Part shown: positions 9,971 to 17,739 of the stretch, in pieces | Layout: each line of letters opens with the position of its first letter | Position numbering within the stretch: the stretch's first letter is position 1 | Translations under genes and position numbers: made by a program | Origin: Lactiplantibacillus songbeiensis | GTDB lineage: Bacteria > Bacillota > Bacilli > Lactobacillales > Lactobacillaceae | Length of the DNA stretch: 64,000 nucleotides | Direction of reading: 5' to 3' | Assembly: GCF_005405125.1 (NCBI RefSeq) | Contig: NZ_BJDL01000011.1 | Coordinates: forward strand, 60,356-124,355 | The notes under the pieces: model-generated | Told to the model about the DNA's origin: nothing | What the model saw: the letters and a program-made list of their open reading frames with translations, nothing else | The model's database searches: none

Positions 9971-9999
9971 ATTGTAATGAATTTTTAATTAAACGTCAA
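9971..9999 (-). promoter_or_regulatory. valS promoter
   Basis: TTGACG (9999-9994), a 17-nt spacer and TACAAT (9976-9971). The -35 hexamer ends only a few bases beyond the tpx stop codon. Confidence 0.85.
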
Positions 10000-10003
10000 T
10001 TAC

Positions 10004-10498
10004 TTATTCGAATTGTTTTAACGCATCTAAAGCAGCCACGTAGTTTGGTTCGTGGGTCATTTCAGGGACAATTTCATGATAAACAACCTTGCCATCTGCA
10101 TCCAATACATAGATTGCCCGGGCTAAAGTCCCGTTATTTGGCAAATATAAATTCGTCGCATAACCAAATGAGAGTTCTTCATCGGAAGCGACCGTTAAAT
10201 TCTTGACGCCTTCCTTAGCACACCAGCCAGCTTGATCGGCAATTGAGTTGTTGGAAATGGCTAAAAAACGAACATGTGGATATTGGTCAGCTTGTTGATT
10301 GAACTTGCGCGTTTGAATCGAGCAGACCCGCGTATCGATATCGGGCATCACACTAATTAAAACTGGCTTGCCTAATAAATCCTTCGTTTTGAGCTTTTCG
10401 TTATGCGTTGTAAAGACTTTGAACTTTGGCAATTGGTCGCCATCAGCGAGTGGTTCGCCAACCAAATCTAATTCCTGATCATGAAATAATACTTGCAC
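10004..10498 (-). CDS. tpx: Thiol peroxidase (atypical 2-Cys peroxiredoxin)
   Basis: Tpx reduces hydroperoxides using thioredoxin. The peroxidatic cysteine is C59 in PDIDTRVCSIQTRKFN, matching the family pattern PDIDTxVCxxQTRKFN. The resolving cysteine is C93 in GWCAKEGVKN. I chose the GTG at 10498 (164 aa) because AAGGGG lies 9 nt upstream and the resulting N-terminus (MQVLFHDQEL) aligns with other Tpx proteins. The GTG three codons earlier has no room for a ribosome site. It is apparently a single-gene unit, with an inverted repeat in its promoter region. Confidence 0.95.
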   Translation of the reverse strand: MQVLFHDQELDLVGEPLADGDQLPKFKVFTTHNEKLKTKDLLGKPVLISVMPDIDTRVCSIQTRKFNQQADQYPHVRFLAISNNSIADQAGWCAKEGVKNLTVASDEELSFGYATNLYLPNNGTLARAIYVLDADGKVVYHEIVPEMTHEPNYVAALDALKQFE

Positions 10499-10528
10499 GT
10501 CAAACACCCCTTCAAAGAATTAATATCG

Positions 10529-10561
10529 ATTATGATGCTAGCGCTTGCTAGCTTGTGTCAA
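10529..10561 (-). promoter_or_regulatory. Candidate tpx promoter with palindrome in long spacer
   Basis: TTGACA (10561-10556) and CATAAT (10534-10529) are separated by 21 nt. The spacer contains the inverted repeat GCTAGCGCTTGCTAGC (10537-10552, + strand). A perfect -35 with an over-long, palindromic spacer resembles promoters remodelled by MerR-type activators. No regulator gene lies nearby, so this is inference from layout only. Confidence 0.4.
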
Positions 10562-10615
10562 ATTTACCGCAAACTAAGTCCTATCGCAACTGATAAACTT
10601 TTAAATTGCCAGTTG

Positions 10616-11860
10616 TTATGCTTGATAATGTCGCGCTACTTGTAGGGCGGCAGCTGTTTGACCAGCGGGTTGAATTAATTGCCACCATTGGGCCGCTAAA
10701 GTTTGTTCAGGGTGTTTTAACTGCCTTTGAGCCTGCCGGACCGCCGATCGACACTGAGTGAGTTGGAACCGATCGACTATTTGTGCCAGCATCGCTAATA
10801 AGTCCGTTCCTTCAGTTAACCTTACAGGCATGGACCACGGTCGTGTTAGTGCAGTCGCTTGATTGCGAGCCGTCCCACTAGCCACCCATAGCTCAGCCGA
10901 CTCAGCTTCAGGTAACGTCAGCATTAATAACAAAAAGAGCTGCATAAATTTCAATTGCTCAATCGTAATGCCAACTGGCGCTAACGGATTCAAATCTAAA
11001 TGTCGTAACTCTAAATACTGTACACCCGTTTTGGCTAAGTCGGTCATCTGATGACCACCACGCAAGCGAATGTGCCCATAAAATTCTTTAACCGCGCTCA
11101 ATTGGCCAGTAGCGACCGCCGTCCGTAAATCGGCTAAGTACCGCGTTAACGAGCCGTATGAAACCTGGACTTGTGTCGCGTTCGTATAACCATAACGACT
11201 ATTACGCAGACTACGCACCGGTTCTTGTGGATGATCTGTCGTGGTAAAGAAGTGTGCTTCACTGACCGGCGTCGCACCAAATAAATACGTGATTAACCAG
11301 CGATAATGTAAATAATTACGCGCAATCTTAAAGTAAGCGGCATTTTTAAAATCCTGCCAAACCGCAAATTCAGTCTGATGTTGAAAGAGTTCCACCAACA
11401 ACTGCGGGGCCAATTCAATGTTTAGATGCACCCCACTCAGCATTTGCCGGCGCCGACCATAAACTTTAGCTAGCTGTTGGCGATAACGAACGGCCAACGG
11501 GTCAGCTAAGCGGGCAATCGGAATCTGATTAGCGGCGCGAGGTAACGCTGGCGGCATGCTCAGTGGCCAGATTAGTTCGTTTGGCGCTAAAACGCGCTGG
11601 ACCGTTGTTTGTAAGTTCTGTAACGCAGTAATCGCCGCTTCCGCACTCGTGGTAATCGACGTCACGAGTTCCAATTGGGTTTCAGCAAAGTCCCGTTGAA
11701 TCGGACTGCCCGGATAATTAAATACCGCTGGAAACGCCGTGGTTGCTAGCTGTCCCGTTGGCGTCACTCGCTGCCCTTCACGTTCCAAGCCAAAGTTTGC
11801 AGCCACTAAATTAGTGGGTGTCGCATATTGATCTAATAAGGCTTTAAAGTCGATAGTCAC
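10616..11860 (-). CDS. Glutamate-cysteine ligase, stand-alone GshA type
   Basis: The product is related to the N-terminal half of the GshF protein at 22.7-25.0 kb. Both share LEREGQRV/LEVTMQRV near the N-terminus, the SGVHLNIEL/TGTHVNLSL motif, the YLHYRWLITYLFGATP/FVRMNWLIQYLFGATP segment, and YLELRHLDLNP/YLEFQGLDLDP. These are hallmarks of the Firmicute glutamate-cysteine ligase family, which makes gamma-glutamylcysteine. At 414 aa it has no ATP-grasp glutathione synthetase half. The start is the GTG at 11860 behind AGGAG. A Fur-type box lies just upstream. Its product could feed GshF or act as a thiol by itself. Confidence 0.85.
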   Translation of the reverse strand: MTIDFKALLDQYATPTNLVAANFGLEREGQRVTPTGQLATTAFPAVFNYPGSPIQRDFAETQLELVTSITTSAEAAITALQNLQTTVQRVLAPNELIWPLSMPPALPRAANQIPIARLADPLAVRYRQQLAKVYGRRRQMLSGVHLNIELAPQLLVELFQHQTEFAVWQDFKNAAYFKIARNYLHYRWLITYLFGATPVSEAHFFTTTDHPQEPVRSLRNSRYGYTNATQVQVSYGSLTRYLADLRTAVATGQLSAVKEFYGHIRLRGGHQMTDLAKTGVQYLELRHLDLNPLAPVGITIEQLKFMQLFLLLMLTLPEAESAELWVASGTARNQATALTRPWSMPVRLTEGTDLLAMLAQIVDRFQLTQCRSAVRQAQRQLKHPEQTLAAQWWQLIQPAGQTAAALQVARHYQA

Positions 11861-11879
11861 CGCTCTCCTACCGCAAAAA

Positions 11880-11899
11880 GATAAATGATTGTCATTATC
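11880..11899. promoter_or_regulatory. Fur-family box upstream of the glutamate-cysteine ligase
   Basis: The + strand reads GATAAATGATTGTCATTATC. The minus strand reads GATAATGACAATCATTTATC, very close to the classical Fur-type consensus GATAATGATAATCATTATC. It lies 20-40 nt before the GTG of the ligase, so a Fur, PerR or Zur homologue is likely to control this gene. A possible promoter, TTGTGC-18-TTATCT, spans it. The region 11900-12032 shows nothing else clear. Confidence 0.6.
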
Positions 11900-12032
11900 T
11901 TAGCACAATTTTCCAGGACCATCTCGCACTCCTCCCTGTTATGAGCCCAGAAGCTACCCTTGGTAGGATTGTCGCCGTAATGCCTGTTGTCATGACTAGC
12001 CAGCAAAATACGTTTCCGGCACCCTTCTCAAC

Positions 12033-12806
12033 CTAAATTCGCCGCCTTGAAAAGATCACTGCACCTACCCCGACAAAGAACAACGCCCATACAAGATTTC
12101 CGACACCCAACTGCTGAATCGTCAAATGGGTCACATTCTGCTGGTAGCTGGGATTGCCATACTCCTCCTGCAGGAAGAACATATTAAACGGATTCCATTT
12201 CATCACTGGCAGCAACGACTTAAACGACTGCAATAATAGACTGGACACACCCTCCCCAACGAAACAAACACCAACACCAATCGCAATCGCCGCTGCGCTG
12301 TTATGACTGCAACTCGCCAGTAAGAAGACTAGCCCAACAATCATCACGCCGCCATACATATCCAATGCGGCATTTGTTACTAAATTAGCCAATAAGGATT
12401 GATGGTAGAGATAGATGTTTTGCCACGAGAAGTTTCGCCCACCGCGCTCCTTGAGTAATAGTGTCATGAGGATGACTACCCCATGGAGTAAGACGCTATA
12501 GCCAAGGACTAAGGCATACTTCCCCACAAAGATCGTCCAGCGATGATTCACTTGAATCGCCAACTGCTTGATGGTCCCGTACTCAAACTCCATTGTCACA
12601 CAGCTGGCGCCAATCACAATAATGAGTATTGTCAGCCATTGGAACCCGCCATACGCCGATGAAACATAAAATTTCTGATCACTGACCGATGTCCCATGTG
12701 CCGTCATTGCCAGTCCCGCCTGTAAAAGGACCAAGATGACTGGTGCGAGCCATGCCAATCGCTGATGTCTGAATTTAAAAATCTCCTGTTGCAATAATTG
12801 TCCCAT
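12033..12806 (-). CDS. ABC-2 type transporter permease
   Basis: This is an integral membrane protein of 257 aa with about six hydrophobic segments, an N-terminal cytoplasmic QQEIFKFRHQRLAW stretch and a TMEFEYGTIKQLAIQ loop. The layout resembles permeases of bacteriocin or lantibiotic self-protection and multidrug ABC transporters. It follows the ATPase gene after only 3 nt, so the two form one transporter. The substrate is not determinable from sequence. A peptide antibiotic or a bulk membrane-active compound is an inference from the family shape. Confidence 0.8.
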   Translation of the reverse strand: MGQLLQQEIFKFRHQRLAWLAPVILVLLQAGLAMTAHGTSVSDQKFYVSSAYGGFQWLTILIIVIGASCVTMEFEYGTIKQLAIQVNHRWTIFVGKYALVLGYSVLLHGVVILMTLLLKERGGRNFSWQNIYLYHQSLLANLVTNAALDMYGGVMIVGLVFLLASCSHNSAAAIAIGVGVCFVGEGVSSLLLQSFKSLLPVMKWNPFNMFFLQEEYGNPSYQQNVTHLTIQQLGVGNLVWALFFVGVGAVIFSRRRI

Positions 12807-12809
12807 GCA

Positions 12810-13712
12810 CTATGCCTTCCTCTCCGCCAACAAGCGTAACAAGACTGTCTCTAAATCCTCCTGATACTGGTTCACCTTTAAAATCTGAATATGGGCGTCG
12901 AGAAGGGTGTGCAGTAAGGGTGTCAGCGCAACCGGCTTGTTCACAATTAAGTCGCTGCCCCGCTGTACCACTGGATAGTCCGCCCGCAAAAGCACCCGTA
13001 ACCCCCGCGCATTCTCCATCGTTCGTATCATCAAAGATTGCCGCGCCGATTCCTGAAACTGAGCCATCGTCCGTTGCAATAATACTTGTCCTTGATCAAT
13101 TAGAATCACTGTATCAATGATCTTTTCCAACTCACTCAAAATATGACTGGAAATTAGAAAAGTAGTCCCTTTCCGTGCCAATTGAACGATCAAATGGCGC
13201 AATCGCTTAACTGACTGTGGGTCCAACCCATTCATTGGCTCATCCAATATGACTAACCGTGGTCGGTTCACTAATGCCATGGCGATTCCCAGTTTTTGCT
13301 TCATGCCTAACGAATACCGTTTGGCCGGTCGGTGGATATAATTTTCCATCTGAAAGGCCTGCACGACCCACTTCATTTGTACCACAGAATTCGTTATCAA
13401 TTGCAAATGTTGCCAGCCACTCAGGAAAGGATAAATCGCCGGACGTTCGATGAGCGCACCTACCTGTTGTGTCACAACTGTATGGGTAGTAACCGACACT
13501 GGCTGACTCAAAATCCGAATGTTCCCGGCATCCGTCGCCAGCAGTCCCAGTAATGCTTTCATAATGGTCGTCTTCCCCGCACCATTGGGACCGACTAAAC
13601 CGACAATTTTGCCAGCTGAAAATTCAAAGTTTACATCATGTAAGACGGTTCGGCGGCCGAAAGTTTTCCGTAACCCGACTACTCGAACCATGCTCTCTTG
13701 TATACGTTGCAT
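12810..13712 (-). CDS. ABC transporter ATP-binding protein
   Basis: The 300-aa ATPase has Walker A GPNGAGKTTI, a degenerate signature KRYSLGMKQKLGIAMAL and Walker B LVILDEPMNGLD, with the downstream switch motif TFLISSHILSELE. The domain type is that of CcmA/BcrA-like exporters. The start at 13712 has AGAGGAG 10 nt upstream. An ATG seven codons later (MVRVVGL) is an alternative with a poorer site. It is transcribed away from the XRE regulator at 13855, which probably controls the pair. Confidence 0.9.
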   Translation of the reverse strand: MQRIQESMVRVVGLRKTFGRRTVLHDVNFEFSAGKIVGLVGPNGAGKTTIMKALLGLLATDAGNIRILSQPVSVTTHTVVTQQVGALIERPAIYPFLSGWQHLQLITNSVVQMKWVVQAFQMENYIHRPAKRYSLGMKQKLGIAMALVNRPRLVILDEPMNGLDPQSVKRLRHLIVQLARKGTTFLISSHILSELEKIIDTVILIDQGQVLLQRTMAQFQESARQSLMIRTMENARGLRVLLRADYPVVQRGSDLIVNKPVALTPLLHTLLDAHIQILKVNQYQEDLETVLLRLLAERKA

Positions 13713-13788
13713 TAGACATCGTCTCCTCTACTCCCTTTCAGCGTACCCGTTCAAACCGCCGGATGACACGGATGCTAGCGAGAATAGC

Positions 13789-13816
13789 TTGCTATTTTCT
13801 GCTGATTCCCTATGCT
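13789..13816 (+). promoter_or_regulatory. Candidate promoter of the XRE regulator
   Basis: TTGCTA (13789-13794), a 16-nt spacer and TATGCT (13811-13816) lie about 40 nt before the regulator ATG. The divergent gap (13713-13854) must also hold the ABC operon promoter, which I could not pinpoint. Confidence 0.45.
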
Positions 13817-13854
13817 AGAGTTAACAGCAATTATTAAGAAAGTGAGGTGCCCCC

Positions 13855-14439
13855 ATGGCATCAACAGAACTAGGCCCGCGTTTGAAACAGTTCCGGCAAA
13901 TGCAACAATTAACCCAAACAGCATTGGCGGATCAGCTTCACGTCTCGCGCCAAACCGTTTCCAGCTGGGAGACCGGACGGAACCAACCGGACATCGCCAC
14001 CATTACCCAATTAGCCACTCTATATGCTGTCCCAATAGATGACCTCTTACAGGGCACAGCAGCAATACCCGTAACAAAAACAGTTGCTGATCCAAGTCCC
14101 GTCCTATTAGTGGTCCTGTTCGGCATTCTCTTGGTGGAACGCATCACCCAGTTTTCAACCTTCCCCGGCCTCTACTGGATTGACTTTCTCATCCTCTTGC
14201 TGATTGGCCTGATGATTAATTTAGGCATTGCTCGTCACCACCCGAACATTTGGACAAATCGAGTACATTGGATCGGCTTGTCAGTGTTTGCCATGCTTAG
14301 CCTCATTAGTGGGAGTATCAATGCGTTTAACATGGGCTTTGGCCTCATGACGACCTGCCAATTCAGCGGCCTAGTGGTTGTCATCGCACTAGTCAGAAAG
14401 TGCTGGCAATCTCGAGCAGTTAAGGTTAGACAACCCTAA
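13855..14439 (+). CDS. Membrane-anchored XRE-family regulator
   Basis: Residues 5-60 form a Cro/C1-type helix-turn-helix (QLTQTALADQLHVSRQTVSSWETGRNQP, best read as TQTALADQLHVSRQTVSSWE). The remaining 130 residues form about four hydrophobic helices and no enzymatic motif. This architecture places a DNA-binding domain at the membrane. The ATG follows GAGGTG by a normal distance. It is divergent from the ABC transporter pair, suggesting that it senses membrane state or the transported compound and controls the transporter. That role is inference. Confidence 0.85.
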   Translation: MASTELGPRLKQFRQMQQLTQTALADQLHVSRQTVSSWETGRNQPDIATITQLATLYAVPIDDLLQGTAAIPVTKTVADPSPVLLVVLFGILLVERITQFSTFPGLYWIDFLILLLIGLMINLGIARHHPNIWTNRVHWIGLSVFAMLSLISGSINAFNMGFGLMTTCQFSGLVVVIALVRKCWQSRAVKVRQP

Positions 14440-14542
14440 GGTCATTCGGACGTAAAGTTTAATTTTTCGGTTCTCGGCGATATTTCGCCTGGAAAATCTG
14501 GGGATTATTCGGTGGGTGTTTAAATAGGCGTGATGACTAAAA

Positions 14543-14591
14543 AACAGCGGTGGCTAGTCAACTGAAAATGGTTGGCTAGCCGCCGCTGTTG
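14543..14591. terminator. Bidirectional terminator between the XRE gene and thiI
   Basis: ACAGCGGTGGCTAGTCAAC (14544-14562) pairs with GTTGGCTAGCCGCCGCTGT (14571-14589). The minus strand ends in TTTTTT, ideal for thiI. The plus strand ends in a T-rich tail for the regulator. Confidence 0.85.
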
Positions 14592-14602
14592 TATTTTGTT
14601 TT

Positions 14603-14726
14603 GCTGAAACGTGTTCGGCTCAACTGCTCCCTGCGCTTGCTACGCCAGACAACCATGTCGGAAAAGCACCGACATCATTGTCTGACTAGGCAATGCTCAG
14701 GAGCAACCCGTTGAACCTCACACTCT
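14603..14726 (-). repeat. Repeat C copy directly after the thiI stop codon
   Basis: On the minus strand AGAGTGTGAGG begins at the last base of the thiI TAA. GAGCATTGCCTAG, an inner palindrome around GTCAGACAATG, GGCGTAGCAAGCG and GAACACGTTTCAGC follow. The ends, spacing and core match the copies at 26.7 and 61.8-62.2 kb. Confidence 0.85.
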
Positions 14727-15943
14727 TATAACAGTTCCGCGAAAACATCTTCCTGAGCATTCATATAATTCTCGCCCGGTTTAATTTCGCTAATCTTAAT
14801 CCCGTCTAAGGCCCGTTGCATCAAGCCTTCAACGTCAATCCGTTCTTCATAAGAACGTGACCGATCAAGCTTTGGATGGGTCTTCGGTGCGGGTGGGGCA
14901 AAGATGGTACAGCAGTCCTCGAATGGCATGATCGATAAGTTATACGTATCAATCTCTTCCGCAATCTTAATGATTTCAGTTTTATCCATCGAAATCACTG
15001 GTCGTAAGACTGGCAAGGCTGTAACATCGTTGATGGCAATCATACTATCCATCGTTTGTGACGCCACTTGGCCTAAGGATTCACCATTAAAGATAGCTTT
15101 ACCATGCCGTTGCCGCGTAATGGCATCCATCAAGCGCATCATTAACCGGCGTTGAACCGTCATCAGATACCCTTCTGGCACCTTTTCCTTGATTTCTTCT
15201 TGGATTTCGGTGAATGGAATCTGGATAAACTTCACGCTACCCGAGTAACTAGCTAAGGTTGAGGCCAATTGTTTGGCCTTCGCTAACGCTTGTTCACTCG
15301 TGTATGGCGGACTGAAGAAATGGACCATTTCCATATCAACGCCACGCTTCATGCCTAAGTAACCGGCAACTGGTGAATCAATCCCACCTGATAGCATCAA
15401 CATCCCTTTACCAGCAGTCCCAACCGGCAAACCACCGGCACCTTGGATGGTTTCAGAAGATAAGAAGATCCCATTAGGCCGGACTTCAACCCGTAACACG
15501 ATATCGGGGTGCTTCATCTTAACTTGAATCCCATCAACGTGGTCCAAAATCTGACCACCGAGCATATCGTTAATTTCATTCGTATCGTATTCATATTGAT
15601 GATCTGAACGTCGCGTATAGACTTTGAATGTCATCCCAGGCTTAAATTGTGCCTTCATCATGGCGATCGCCGTTTCATAAACCGCGTCCATATCTTGTGG
15701 AACCCGGATACTTGGTGAGAAGTTTTGAATCCCAAAGACCAATTTCAAACGATCCATGACTTTTTGCGCATCATCGCCGTTTAACGCAATATGCATCCGG
15801 TCACGATCAGCATGAACTTTGAGTTCAGTAAAATCGTGCAAAGCTTTGCGGACGTTGCGGCCTAAACTATCAATAAAGTTCCGTTTATTCTTCCCTTTAG
15901 TTGAGAGTTCCCCGTAACGCACCATAATTTCAGTGTATTGCAT
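14726..15943 (-). CDS. thiI: tRNA 4-thiouridine sulfurtransferase ThiI
   Basis: ThiI adenylates U8 of tRNA and inserts sulfur to form 4-thiouridine. It can also donate sulfur for thiamine thiazole synthesis. The THUMP domain occupies about residues 60-165, and the PP-loop SGGIDSP is at 185-191. The conserved EDCCTIF segment is present near the C-terminus. The protein stops at 405 aa with no rhodanese domain, the usual Gram-positive form. It lies 18 nt downstream of a cysteine desulfurase, its expected sulfur donor. Confidence 0.97.
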   Translation of the reverse strand: MQYTEIMVRYGELSTKGKNKRNFIDSLGRNVRKALHDFTELKVHADRDRMHIALNGDDAQKVMDRLKLVFGIQNFSPSIRVPQDMDAVYETAIAMMKAQFKPGMTFKVYTRRSDHQYEYDTNEINDMLGGQILDHVDGIQVKMKHPDIVLRVEVRPNGIFLSSETIQGAGGLPVGTAGKGMLMLSGGIDSPVAGYLGMKRGVDMEMVHFFSPPYTSEQALAKAKQLASTLASYSGSVKFIQIPFTEIQEEIKEKVPEGYLMTVQRRLMMRLMDAITRQRHGKAIFNGESLGQVASQTMDSMIAINDVTALPVLRPVISMDKTEIIKIAEEIDTYNLSIMPFEDCCTIFAPPAPKTHPKLDRSRSYEERIDVEGLMQRALDGIKISEIKPGENYMNAQEDVFAELL

Positions 15944-15961
15944 GAACAGGTTTCCTTTCAG

Positions 15962-17116
15962 TTAGGCGTCAGCGTTGATTTTTGAGAATTTTTGATATAG
16001 GTCATCAAAGACTCGGTTAAATTCATCCGCTTCAGCTAATGTGTTATTTTCATCGAGACTAATCCGAATTGCACTTGTCGCAATCGCTTCCGGCGTATGC
16101 ATCGCCGTTAACGTGCTTGAAGCGGCATGTTTTTTAGATGAGCAGGCACTCGTCGTTGAGATGTAGATGCCCTGGTCTTCAAACGCATGCACAATGGTCT
16201 CGCCCCGCACGCCATTAATCGTAAAGCAGAGAATGTGCGGCGCAAAGCCATCAGTCGGTTGACTAAAAATCGTGACTTTGTTGAAGGTCTTAATGTGATC
16301 GTAAACCCGTTGCTTAATAGCGCGTTCACGGGCGACTTTTTTGTCTTCATCAGTTAATAATAATCGTAAAGCCTTGGCCATCCCAGCAATTGCCGGTACA
16401 TTTTCAGTTCCTGAACGTAAATTATCTTCTTGCCCACCACCAGTCATCAGTGGTGCTAGCTTCCGACCAGTCCGGGAATAAATAAACCCAATTCCACGAG
16501 GGGCATGGAATTTATGCCCAGAGAAAGTCACAAAGTCCACCCGATCGTTCATAATCATCGACTGAATGCCCTTACCAATCCCTTGGACCGCATCAATATG
16601 AAAATGAATCTTTGGATATTGCTTTAAGACTTCCGCCACTTCAGTCAGTGGTTGGATCGTGCCGATTTCATTATTAACGGCCATCACGGACACTAAAATC
16701 GTATCTGGACGAATTGCCGCCTTTAAATCATCAACTGAAATCCGACCCTCTTTATCAACTGGCAAGTAAGTAATGTCAAAGCCTAAATCTCTAAGTTGTT
16801 CCATTGAATTGTGAATCGCTGGATGTTCAACGGCGGTCGTAATCAGATGCTTGCCAAAGCTCCGTTTTTCAATGGCCGTTCCTTTAACAACCCAGTTATC
16901 ACCTTCCGTACCACCTGAGGTAAAGAAGATTTCTCGGGACTTTACACCCAATAACGTGGCAATTTGATGACGAGATTGTTCCAACAAATGAAACGCATTT
17001 TCACCAAAATTGTGCAAACTAGACGGGTTCCCCCAAACTTGTTGGGAAACTTTCGTATACGTCTCTAATACTGATGGTGCAGCTTGCGTGGTTGCACTAT
17101 TATCAAAATAAATCAT
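15962..17116 (-). CDS. Cysteine desulfurase (NifS/IscS-like, partner of ThiI)
   Basis: This PLP enzyme converts cysteine to alanine and a protein persulfide. The PLP lysine is K202 in SGHKFHAPRGIGF. The catalytic cysteine is C325 in STTSACSSKKH, within a short active-site loop. HIDAVQ supplies the PLP-contacting Asp and the motif EHPAI the stacking His. Its 384-aa length fits the NifZ-type desulfurases paired with ThiI. The co-transcription with thiI suggests that it supplies sulfur for 4-thiouridine. Confidence 0.93.
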   Translation of the reverse strand: MIYFDNSATTQAAPSVLETYTKVSQQVWGNPSSLHNFGENAFHLLEQSRHQIATLLGVKSREIFFTSGGTEGDNWVVKGTAIEKRSFGKHLITTAVEHPAIHNSMEQLRDLGFDITYLPVDKEGRISVDDLKAAIRPDTILVSVMAVNNEIGTIQPLTEVAEVLKQYPKIHFHIDAVQGIGKGIQSMIMNDRVDFVTFSGHKFHAPRGIGFIYSRTGRKLAPLMTGGGQEDNLRSGTENVPAIAGMAKALRLLLTDEDKKVARERAIKQRVYDHIKTFNKVTIFSQPTDGFAPHILCFTINGVRGETIVHAFEDQGIYISTTSACSSKKHAASSTLTAMHTPEAIATSAIRISLDENNTLAEADEFNRVFDDLYQKFSKINADA

Positions 17117-17179
17117 CTTGAGCCTTCACTTTCCTAAAAAGCAGCACATCATGCTTACTTTCGATAAGAATTCTTTGCA

Positions 17180-17207
17180 ATTATACCAAATATTAAGGTT
17201 GAAACAA
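17180..17207 (-). promoter_or_regulatory. Promoter of the desulfurase-thiI operon
   Basis: TTGTTT (17207-17202), a 16-nt spacer and TATAAT (17185-17180), with TGG just before the -10. The leader is about 60 nt. Confidence 0.7.
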
Positions 17208-17287
17208 GTTTTTTTGTTTTCAAGCTGGCGTTTTCAGCCTATTTTAACCGTGACACAGCAGCTTTATTTAAACTAGCTGCTAATTGG

Positions 17288-17458
17288 CCGTCTCCGTTGA
17301 CCAGCAAGTTCGCGGTGGGGCAGACCTGCAGCCAAGAAACGGTCTGCAGGGCACTTGTTAGCCGAAAAAATACGTCTAACAAGCTGGCCCAATCACTAAG
17401 ACCGGCAAATCACCGGTCAAGTGATTCGACACGGCGAACTTACTGGTCACTACGACTA
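17288..17458 (+). repeat. Structured palindromic repeat B1
   Basis: It starts with the family B end CGTCTCCG and ends with CGACT. The outer arms TGACCAGCAAGTTCGC and GCGAACTTACTGGTCA pair. Inside lie three hairpins: CAGACC/GGTCTG, a GTTAGCC...GTCTAAC type stem, and ATCACT...AGTGAT around ACCGG/CCGGT. The predicted fold is a four-way junction. Confidence 0.8.
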
Positions 17459-17531
17459 AAACTAGCCATGACCATACCATCAATTAACGAAATATTCTGA
17501 ACATGATCAACTACAGAATCAACCAATTATT

Positions 17532-17688
17532 TAGCGCAGGGCGGGCTGGATGATGCTCAGTGGTGTCGTTTGACTTAGGTTGGATATCTTTCCAGCCTTA
17601 GTCAAAGCCCGGCTTGGAAGACCGCTCCTTGGCTTCCAAACATGGCCACCACGTTCCAGCATCAATCCAGCCCAACCGAAGCGAAAAG
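17532..17688 (-). repeat. Structured palindromic repeat A2
   Basis: It reads as family A on the minus strand. The outer arms GGGCTGGATTGATGCT and AGCATCATCCAGCCC pair. The core CTGGAACGTGGTGGCC and the sub-hairpins TTGGAAG/CTTCCAA and TTTGACTAAGG/CTTAGTCAAA are present. It lies 74 nt after repeat B1 in the same gap. Confidence 0.83.
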
Positions 17689-17698
17689 TATCGCCTAT

Positions 17699-17730
17699 CA
17701 AAAAAACGACACCCTCATTGGTATCGTCTC
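17699..17730 (-). terminator. Terminator of ezrA
   Basis: On the minus strand ACGATACC pairs with GGGTGTCGT around AATGA, followed by seven T residues, about 10 nt after the ezrA stop codon. Confidence 0.8.
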
Positions 17731-17739
17731 TCATTAATC

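Noticed and set aside
10616..11860. A truncated gshF pseudogene
   Set aside because: The frame is intact, has its own start and operator, and its length fits a stand-alone ligase; the ATP-grasp half is simply absent.
17531..17734. Open frame giving a peptide with GGHVWKPRSGLPSRAL, similar to the frame at 49988-50212 and the N-terminal extension of folC
   Set aside because: All three lie inside family A repeats, lack ribosome sites, and are similar only because the repeat DNA is similar. They are not genes.
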